Assembly: GCA_015063845.1 (NCBI GenBank)
Contig: SVTJ01000006.1
Coordinates: forward strand, 1-64,000
DNA from: Oscillospiraceae bacterium
GTDB lineage: Bacteria; Bacillota; Clostridia; Oscillospirales; CAG-272
DNA: 64,000 bases
Direction: 5' to 3'
Part shown: positions 58,392 to 64,000 of the stretch, in pieces
How positions within the stretch are numbered: position 1 is the first letter of the stretch
Layout of the letters: each line of letters begins with the position of its first letter
Position numbers and translations under genes: made by a program
The notes under the pieces: model-generated
Database searches by the model: none
Seen by the model: the letters and a program-made list of their open reading frames with translations, nothing else
Told to the model about the DNA's origin: nothing

Positions 58392-59264
58392 ATGAAAAAC
58401 AATGACAGTAAATACTTTAGTCAAAAATATGTCGATTCAAGGCGAGTACTTTACACTCCGTCTGCCTTTGCAAGAGAAAGTCTGATACACGTTCAGGAAA
58501 TAGGTGAGCTTCAGGCGATAAAACAGCATATCAGCAGAAGAGAGGGAATGGAATCATACCTTTTTATCGAGGTCGTGTCTGGAGAGGGCAGCTTGACGTA
58601 TCACGGTACGGAATATAAGCTCCGTGCGGGAGATTGCGTTTTTATTGATTGTAAAACGCTGTATTCACACGAGACTTCAGATAGCTTGTGGTGTCTGAGG
58701 TGGGTTCACTTTTACGGTGAAAATATGCCCAAGATTTATGAGAAATATGTTGATAGAGGCGGTCGCCCTGCTTTTCGCCCTGAAAGCATCTCGGGGTTTG
58801 ACCGTGTGTGGGCGAAGCTTTTTGAGATAGCCTCATCCTCGGACTATATAAGGGATATGCGTATAAACGAAGGGCTTAACGAGCTGTTGACACTAATTAT
58901 GGAGGAGAGCTGGTGTTTGGATGAACGCTCGTCGGCTAACAAGCGAAAGGATCTTGCACAGATAGTGGATTATCTTAGAGAGCATTATTCGCAAAAGATA
59001 ACATTAGATGAGCTTGCGGATAGGTTCTTTATAAATAAATTCTATCTTACTCGCATATTCAAGGAGCAATTTGGCTTGTCTATCAATCAGTATTTATTGC
59101 AATATAGGATAACTAAAGCAAAGCAGGCGCTACGATTTTCGGATGACAGCGTAGAAAACATAGGTTACGCCTGCGGTCTTGGGGCACCTTATTATTTCTC
59201 GCGAGTGTTCAAAAAGGTGGAAGGAATACCGCCGGGAGAATTCCGCAAGAGATGGCAAGGTTGA
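58392..59264 (+). CDS. AraC-family transcriptional regulator
   Basis: A 290-residue AraC regulator with an N-terminal cupin (about 30-115, YLFIEVVSGEGSLTYHGTEY, AGDCVFIDCKTLYSHET) and a C-terminal double HTH (about 190-288, KITLDELADRFFINKFYLTR IFKEQFG, VENIGYACGLGAPYYFSRVF). It lies 253 bp upstream of the GDP-fucose operon on the same strand, from which it is separated by terminators. Two direct repeats 21 bp apart directly upstream of the gmd -35 have the geometry of AraC-type activator sites, so control of that operon is likely but unproven. The ligand is unknown; many such regulators sense sugars. Confidence 0.9.
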   Translation: MKNNDSKYFSQKYVDSRRVLYTPSAFARESLIHVQEIGELQAIKQHISRREGMESYLFIEVVSGEGSLTYHGTEYKLRAGDCVFIDCKTLYSHETSDSLWCLRWVHFYGENMPKIYEKYVDRGGRPAFRPESISGFDRVWAKLFEIASSSDYIRDMRINEGLNELLTLIMEESWCLDERSSANKRKDLAQIVDYLREHYSQKITLDELADRFFINKFYLTRIFKEQFGLSINQYLLQYRITKAKQALRFSDDSVENIGYACGLGAPYYFSRVFKKVEGIPPGEFRKRWQG

Positions 59265-59286
59265 CCGAATTCGCGAGGGCACGTTG

Positions 59287-59313
59287 AGGGGGCTTTCTTT
59301 GGTGAAAGTCCCC
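59287..59313 (+). terminator. Terminator after the AraC gene (first hairpin)
   Basis: An 11-bp stem with one wobble (59287-59297 with 59303-59313) with a short loop and a TTATTT tail. Confidence 0.65.
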
Positions 59314-59337
59314 TTATTTATATGGATTTTGTCGAAT

Positions 59338-59369
59338 AAAGAGGTCGGTATTTGTGTACCGACCTCTTT
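59338..59369. terminator. Terminator after the AraC gene (second hairpin)
   Basis: A 13-bp perfect stem (59338-59350 with 59357-59369) with a 6-nt loop and T-rich tail. Two terminators in a row insulate the GDP-fucose operon. Confidence 0.8.
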
Positions 59370-59418
59370 ATTCTTTATTTATTCTTGTTTTTTGTAATAT
59401 CATCCAGTTCAAAAGAAG

Positions 59419-59449
59419 TCAATAAAATACAACTATATATCAATAAAAT
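59419..59449 (+). promoter_or_regulatory. Direct-repeat activator sites upstream of gmd
   Basis: TCAATAAAAT occurs at 59419-59428 and 59440-59449, exactly 21 bp apart (two helical turns). The proximal copy ends 3 bp before the -35 box. This matches how AraC-type activators contact two half-sites next to RNA polymerase. Confidence 0.6.
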
Positions 59450-59452
59450 CAA

Positions 59453-59481
59453 TTGGAAAGCAGAATCCAAGCTGTTATAAT
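59453..59481 (+). promoter_or_regulatory. Promoter of the GDP-fucose operon
   Basis: TTGGAA (59453-59458), 17 bp, TATAAT (59476-59481). The weak -35 fits a promoter that needs an activator. Confidence 0.75.
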
Positions 59482-59517
59482 AATGCAGTAAAAAGACAAA
59501 AAACGAGAGGTGATTTT

Positions 59518-60570
59518 ATGAAAAAGGTAGCATTGATAACAGGAATAACAGGTCAGGACGGCTCGTATCTTGCCGAATTCCTTCTTGAAAAGGGTTATGA
59601 GGTGCACGGTATTACCAGGCGCTCGTCGATATCAAACACTGAGCGTATCGACCATCTGCTCAGAGCAGGCTCTGTAAAGATACACGACGGGGACCTTTGT
59701 GATTCGACGTCGCTTATCCGAATAATAGGGATAGTGAGACCGGACGAGATATACAATCTCGCGGCTCAGTCCCACGTTCAGGTCTCCTTCGACGTTCCCG
59801 AATATTCGGGAGACGTTGATGCTATCGGTGTTCTCCGTATACTTGAGGCGGTCAGAATGCTTGGAATGGCAGAGACTACAAGGATATACCAGGCATCTAC
59901 CTCTGAGCTTTACGGAAAGGTAGAGGAGATACCTCAGAAGGAGACAACACCGTTCCATCCGTATTCTCCGTACGCTATCGCAAAGCAGTACGGCTTCTGG
60001 ATGATAAAGGAGTACAGAGAGGCATACGGTATGTTCGCTGTAAACGGCATTCTTTTCAATCACGAGTCCGAGAGAAGAGGCGAGAATTTCGTTACAAGAA
60101 AGATAACGCTCGCGGCGGCAAGAATAGCAGAGGGACTTCAGGATCACTTGGAGCTTGGAAATATGGATTCCTTGCGCGACTGGGGTTATGCCAAGGATTA
60201 CGTTGAGTGCATGTGGCTTATGATGCAGCAGGAAAAGCCCGACGACTTCGTTATAGCTACGGGTGTACAGCATACTGTCAGAGACTTTACGGAGAAGGCA
60301 TTTGCTGCAAACGGAATGACCGTTCGCTGGGAGGGAAGCGGAATTGATGAGAAGGGCTATGACGCGAGCACAGGAAAGCTGCTTGTCAGCGTAAATCCTG
60401 CTTGGTTCAGACCTACTGATGTTGATAATCTCTGGGGAGACCCCACAAAGGCAAAAACCGTTCTCGGTTGGGATCCTCAGAAGACCTCATATGAGGAGCT
60501 CATAGAAATAATGGCTAAGCACGACAGAGCGCTTGCGAGACGCGAAAGAGCGGTAAGAGACGCGCAGTAG
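59518..60570 (+). CDS. gmd: GDP-mannose 4,6-dehydratase
   Basis: Gmd converts GDP-D-mannose to GDP-4-keto-6-deoxymannose using bound NADP. The 350-residue SDR protein has the Rossmann glycine motif [35 protein letters not shown], the catalytic YAIAKQY (YxxxK) with the upstream TSELYG, and the substrate loop [33 protein letters not shown] precedes the ATG. It is first in an operon with fcl 20 bp downstream. Together they make GDP-L-fucose for a surface glycan. Confidence 0.97.
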   Translation: MKKVALITGITGQDGSYLAEFLLEKGYEVHGITRRSSISNTERIDHLLRAGSVKIHDGDLCDSTSLIRIIGIVRPDEIYNLAAQSHVQVSFDVPEYSGDVDAIGVLRILEAVRMLGMAETTRIYQASTSELYGKVEEIPQKETTPFHPYSPYAIAKQYGFWMIKEYREAYGMFAVNGILFNHESERRGENFVTRKITLAAARIAEGLQDHLELGNMDSLRDWGYAKDYVECMWLMMQQEKPDDFVIATGVQHTVRDFTEKAFAANGMTVRWEGSGIDEKGYDASTGKLLVSVNPAWFRPTDVDNLWGDPTKAKTVLGWDPQKTSYEELIEIMAKHDRALARRERAVRDAQ

Positions 60571-60590
60571 TGCTGTGGAGGTAGCATATT

Positions 60591-61532
60591 ATGGAAAAAA
60601 ATTCTAAGATATACGTTGCGGGACACAGAGGAATGGTCGGGTCGGCTATAGTCAGAGAGCTGAAAAGACAGGGATATGAGAATATCGTAACGAGGACACA
60701 TAAGGAGCTTGATCTTTGCCGACAGGCTGACGTAGAGGCATTCTTTGCCGCGGAAAGACCCGAATACGTATTTTTGGCGGCTGCCAAGGTCGGAGGTATC
60801 GTGGCAAACCAAGGCGCGCTTGCTGATTTTATGTACGACAATATGATGCTTGAGATGAACGTTATAAATTCTGCTTGGAAAAACGGTTGTAAAAAGCTCG
60901 AGTTTCTCGGATCATCCTGTATCTATCCCCGTATGGCACCTCAGCCTATGCCCGAGAGCTGTCTCTTGACCTCGGAGCTTGAAAAGACCAACGAGGCGTA
61001 TGCGCTGGCTAAGATATCGGGACTTAAATATTGCGAATATCTCAACCGTCAATACGGTACTGACTATATTTCGGTGATGCCGACAAATCTGTACGGACCT
61101 AACGATAATTACCATCCCGAGCACTCCCACGTGCTTCCAGCGCTTATCAGACGCTTCCATGAGGCGAAGGAGCAAAATAAAGAATACGTTGTCTGCTGGG
61201 GAGATGGCAGTCCGAAGAGAGAATTCCTTTACGTTGACGATCTTGCGGAGCTCTGCGTGTTCCTCATGAACAATTACAGCGGTAACGAGACTGTCAACGC
61301 GGGAACGGGCAAGGAGCTGAGCATAAGGGAGCTTACCGAGCTTGTGGCATCGGTCGTCGGATATACGGGAGAGATACGCTGGGACAGCTCAATGCCCAAC
61401 GGAACGCCGAGAAAGCTTTTGGATGTTTCCAAGGCGGCAAAGCTTGGCTGGACATATAAGACAGAGCTTGAGGACGGAGTTCGTCTTGCGTACAAGGATT
61501 TTCTTGAGAATCCGATGAGAGCCGAAAGATAA
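60591..61532 (+). CDS. fcl: GDP-L-fucose synthase
   Basis: Fcl (WcaG) carries out epimerisation at C3 and C5 and reduction of the 4-keto sugar to GDP-L-fucose. The 313-residue SDR protein has [55 protein letters not shown] (with the proton-transfer Cys) and [20 protein letters not shown]. The Cys and His residues of the epimerase site are present ([20 protein letters not shown]). GGAGG lies 8 nt before the ATG. The partner gmd is directly upstream. Confidence 0.97.
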   Translation: MEKNSKIYVAGHRGMVGSAIVRELKRQGYENIVTRTHKELDLCRQADVEAFFAAERPEYVFLAAAKVGGIVANQGALADFMYDNMMLEMNVINSAWKNGCKKLEFLGSSCIYPRMAPQPMPESCLLTSELEKTNEAYALAKISGLKYCEYLNRQYGTDYISVMPTNLYGPNDNYHPEHSHVLPALIRRFHEAKEQNKEYVVCWGDGSPKREFLYVDDLAELCVFLMNNYSGNETVNAGTGKELSIRELTELVASVVGYTGEIRWDSSMPNGTPRKLLDVSKAAKLGWTYKTELEDGVRLAYKDFLENPMRAER

Positions 61533-61594
61533 ATAACAGCGAGAGACCGTATAGAACGAATATACGGTCTCTTTTATCGAAAAAGGAGTAAAAA

Positions 61595-62908
61595 ATGAAT
61601 CTTATATTACTTTCCGGGGGTTCGGGCAAGCGTCTGTGGCCTCTTTCAAACGACATTCGATCAAAACAGTTTATCAAGCTGTTTAAAAACCAAGACGACT
61701 ATGAGTCAATGGTGCAGCGAGTCTACCGTCAGATAAAGAAGGCGGATGCCGATGCGGTGGTGACTATTGCCACCTCACGTTCACAGGTCTCAGCAATACA
61801 CAATCAGCTTGGCGACAGTGTTGGTATCTCTGTCGAGCCCTGCCGAAGAGATACCTTTCCCGCAATAGCACTTGCAACGGCATATCTTCACGATGTTCAG
61901 GGTGTGTCTGCGGACGAGTCTGTTGTCGTTTGCCCCGTTGACCCCTATGTTAACGACGATTATTTTGAGTGTCTCAAGGCGCTTTGTGAACAGGCGGACA
62001 AGGGCGAGGCAAATCTTGTTCTTATGGGCATACAGCCAACGTATCCGAGTGAGAAGTACGGATATATCATTCCAAAGACAGATGAGCGTGTAAGCTACGT
62101 TTCAACCTTCAAGGAAAAGCCCGATGTGAAAACGGCAGAGAGCTATATAGCCGAAGGCGCGCTTTGGAACGGCGGAGTTTTCGCATATAAGATAGGCTAC
62201 GTGCTCTCGAAGGCGCACGAGCTTATCGACTTTAAGGACTATTACGACCTGTTTGCAAAGTATGATACTCTCACAAAGATAAGCTTCGACTATGCTGTGG
62301 TCGAGAAAGAGAGCCGTATCCAGGTATTGCGCTTTGCGGGCGAGTGGAAGGACATCGGTACGTGGAATACTTTGACCGAGGCTATGGACGAGCAGTCTAT
62401 CGGAGACGTTATGATGAATGATAGCTGTGAGAACGTCCACGTTATAAACGAGCTTGGCGTTCCCGTGCTCGCAATGGGACTCAAGGACGTCGTTATATCA
62501 GCAAGCAGCGACGGTATACTTGTGTCGGACAAAGAAAGCTCAAGCTATATCAAGCCTTTTGTCGATAAGATTGACAGACAGATAATGTTCGCGGAAAAAT
62601 CGTGGGGAAGCTTCAGGGTTATAAGCGTTGAGGAAGAGAGCCTTGTGATAAATGTTACACTCAACAAGGGTCATTTTATGAATTATCACAGTCACCAGCA
62701 CCGTGATGAGGTCTGGGTGGTAGTGTCGGGAAGCGGACGCACACTTATCGACGGAGTATATGGAAGTATAAATGTGGGGGACGTAGTTAAAATGAAGGCG
62801 GGTTGCAAGCATACGGTATTTGCCGATACTCAGCTTAAGCTCGTTGAGGTGCAGCTCGGCAAAGATATAACCGTACACGACAAGACAAAGCACGCAATAA
62901 AGGAGTAA
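61595..62908 (+). CDS. manC: Mannose-1-phosphate guanylyltransferase
   Basis: ManC makes GDP-mannose, the substrate of Gmd, from mannose-1-phosphate and GTP. The 437-residue protein has the nucleotidyltransferase signature LLSGGSGKRLWPLSNDIRSK QF, the metal site CPVDPYV, the FKEKP motif (VSTFKEKPDVKTAESYI), and a C-terminal cupin (about 330-430, SWGSFRVISVEEESLVINVT, HSHQHRDEVWVVVSGSG). That layout is the type II bifunctional form, which can also have phosphomannose isomerase activity. AAAGGAGTAAAAA precedes the ATG. A 60-bp gap with a small inverted repeat (ACCGTAT...ATACGGT) separates it from fcl. Confidence 0.94.
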   Translation: MNLILLSGGSGKRLWPLSNDIRSKQFIKLFKNQDDYESMVQRVYRQIKKADADAVVTIATSRSQVSAIHNQLGDSVGISVEPCRRDTFPAIALATAYLHDVQGVSADESVVVCPVDPYVNDDYFECLKALCEQADKGEANLVLMGIQPTYPSEKYGYIIPKTDERVSYVSTFKEKPDVKTAESYIAEGALWNGGVFAYKIGYVLSKAHELIDFKDYYDLFAKYDTLTKISFDYAVVEKESRIQVLRFAGEWKDIGTWNTLTEAMDEQSIGDVMMNDSCENVHVINELGVPVLAMGLKDVVISASSDGILVSDKESSSYIKPFVDKIDRQIMFAEKSWGSFRVISVEEESLVINVTLNKGHFMNYHSHQHRDEVWVVVSGSGRTLIDGVYGSINVGDVVKMKAGCKHTVFADTQLKLVEVQLGKDITVHDKTKHAIKE

Positions 62909-62911
62909 GCT

Positions 62912-64000
62912 ATGGACAAAAGAATAAAAGACACTTATGAGCTTTGGTGTAAAAACGCTGTCGCAGACGCATCGGTTGCCGATGAGCTTTTGAAAATGGA
63001 GAACGACGAGACAGCTATCGAGGATGCTTTCTACCGTGAACTTGAATTTGGAACGGGAGGACTCAGAGGAGTCATAGGCGCGGGAACTAACAGAATGAAT
63101 TACTATACCGTGGCAAAGGCATCTCAGGGCTTGGCAAACTATGTGCTGAGGCATTTCGGAGCGGGAGCGCGCAAGATAGCAGTCAGTTATGATTCAAGGA
63201 TAAAATCCGAACTTTTTGCAAGGACTGCGAGCAAGGTCTTTGCTGCTAACGGAATACAGGTATATATATATCCCGAGCTTATGCCCACTCCGTGTCTTTC
63301 CTTTGCGACAAGGGAGCTTGGCTGTTCTGCGGGTATTATGATAACGGCGTCGCATAATCCTGCTAAATACAACGGATATAAGGTATACGGAGCGGACGGC
63401 TGTCAGATAACGGATGATGCTGCAAGTGAGATATTCGGAGAGATACAGAAAATTGATGTTTTTAACGATGTCAAGACCGTTAATTTCTCAACGGCAATGG
63501 ATAGCGGAATTATCGGGTTTATATCCGATGACGTGTATACGGCATTTATCGAACAGGTAAAGGCACAGTCTATGCTGGGAGAGACCGACAAAATATCAAA
63601 GGATGTTTCTATCATATATACTCCGCTCAACGGTACTGGTCTCAAGCCCGTACAAAGAGCGCTCAAAGAGAGCGGATTTACAAACGTTACCGTCGTTAAG
63701 GAGCAAGAGCAGCCCGACGGTAATTTCCCGACATGCCCATATCCTAATCCAGAGATAAAACAGGCGCTCGACCTCGGTATTGAATATGCAAGACGTAATA
63801 ATGCGGAGCTTCTGCTCGCAACAGACCCCGACTGCGACCGTGTAGGTATAGCGCTCAGAGATAAAAACGGCGAATATGAGCTTATGAGCGGAAACGAGGT
63901 GGGCATGCTGTTGCTTGACTATATCTGCTCCCGCCGTATTGCACTTGGGAAAATGCCCACAGAACCCGTAGCGGTAAAGACTATAGTGACAATAGATATG
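62912..64000 (+). CDS. Phosphomannomutase/phosphoglucomutase, 3' end cut by window
   Basis: This alpha-D-phosphohexomutase converts sugar 6-phosphate and 1-phosphate and so can supply mannose-1-phosphate to ManC. The first 363 codons are in the window and the frame is open to the end. Features: TGGLRGVIGAGTNRMN near residue 48, YDSRIKSELFARTASKVFAA, the phosphoserine loop GIMITASHNPAKYNGYKVYG, and the metal loop ATDPDCDRVGIAL. The long N-terminal helix (YELWCKNAVADASVADELLK) fits the PgcA-type subfamily, which favours glucose phosphate; whether it serves mannose here is inferred from its place after manC. AAGGAG precedes the ATG at 62912, 3 bp after manC. Confidence 0.93.
   Translation, partial: MDKRIKDTYELWCKNAVADASVADELLKMENDETAIEDAFYRELEFGTGGLRGVIGAGTNRMNYYTVAKASQGLANYVLRHFGAGARKIAVSYDSRIKSELFARTASKVFAANGIQVYIYPELMPTPCLSFATRELGCSAGIMITASHNPAKYNGYKVYGADGCQITDDAASEIFGEIQKIDVFNDVKTVNFSTAMDSGIIGFISDDVYTAFIEQVKAQSMLGETDKISKDVSIIYTPLNGTGLKPVQRALKESGFTNVTVVKEQEQPDGNFPTCPYPNPEIKQALDLGIEYARRNNAELLLATDPDCDRVGIALRDKNGEYELMSGNEVGMLLLDYICSRRIALGKMPTEPVAVKTIVTIDM

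Overview
The window looks like chromosome of an anaerobic, endospore-forming member of the Clostridia, probably an uncultured gut or rumen lineage. The evidence is spoIIE, a SleB-type cortex hydrolase, a ferredoxin:thioredoxin reductase beside thioredoxin, a CXXC-type ribosomal protein L32, Gram-positive lipoproteins, a FakA/FakB pair, AGGAGG ribosome-binding sites, and many textbook TTGACA-17-TATAAT promoters. There is no phage module, transposase or CRISPR array. Most of the window is housekeeping DNA, with one clear accessory island at about 9.27-12.52 kb.

Layout. 0-3.7 kb: a hairpin-rich non-coding stretch, a lipoprotein, a small Cys-rich protein, and a two-HTH regulator whose promoter carries two matched 18-bp operators. 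3.8-7.5 kb: altronate dehydratase and tagaturonate reductase (uxaA, uxaB) diverging from an AraC regulator. 7.8-8.8 kb: an SGNH-like DUF4886 protein coupled to a 3-TM SemiSWEET-like protein. 9.3-12.5 kb: an A+T-rich island with a single-chain restriction-methylation-specificity protein behind a ribbon-helix-helix gene, flanked by outward-facing inverted repeats that resemble tRNA 3' ends. 12.8-13.0 kb: tRNA-Leu(UAA) and tRNA-fMet. 13.2-18.2 kb: an orphan protein, a BspA-type LRR lipoprotein, recG and a D-amino-acid aminotransferase. 18.4-20.7 kb: a double DUF1538 membrane protein with a tandem PII-like protein. 20.7-22.5 kb: recX-recA. 22.7-24.6 kb: padR-HAAS-DUF4097.

24.7-36.1 kb: two MITE-like elements (about 260 and 311 bp), a second LRR lipoprotein, trxA with the FTR catalytic subunit, a SleB-like hydrolase, a run of genes with pyridoxal kinase, an RNHCP protein, a lipoprotein and cysteine desulfurase, then NAD(P)HX dehydratase, DUF177-rpmF and a trigger-factor-C-like lipoprotein. 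36.1-46.6 kb: a glycosidase-like protein, a DEDDh exonuclease-DUF2007-thiI operon, ftsK/spoIIIE followed by two duplicated polysaccharide deacetylases, and a split TSUP permease. 46.7-58.2 kb: spoIIE, a lipoprotein, a marR-acyl ligase-fakB-fakA operon for exogenous fatty acids, murA, and rluA-DUF3810. 58.4-64 kb: an AraC regulator and a GDP-L-fucose operon (gmd, fcl, manC, phosphohexomutase) cut by the window end.

Functional groups are uronate catabolism, DNA recombination (recG, recA, recX), sulfur transfer (cysteine desulfurase and ThiI), fatty-acid scavenging, and GDP-fucose supply for a surface glycan. The least routine items are the restriction island with its operator and tRNA-like flanks, the DUF1538/tandem-PII pair, the MITE-like elements, the promoter operator arrays, and the exonuclease with an unusual N-terminus. 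All names come from reading motifs; no database search was run.
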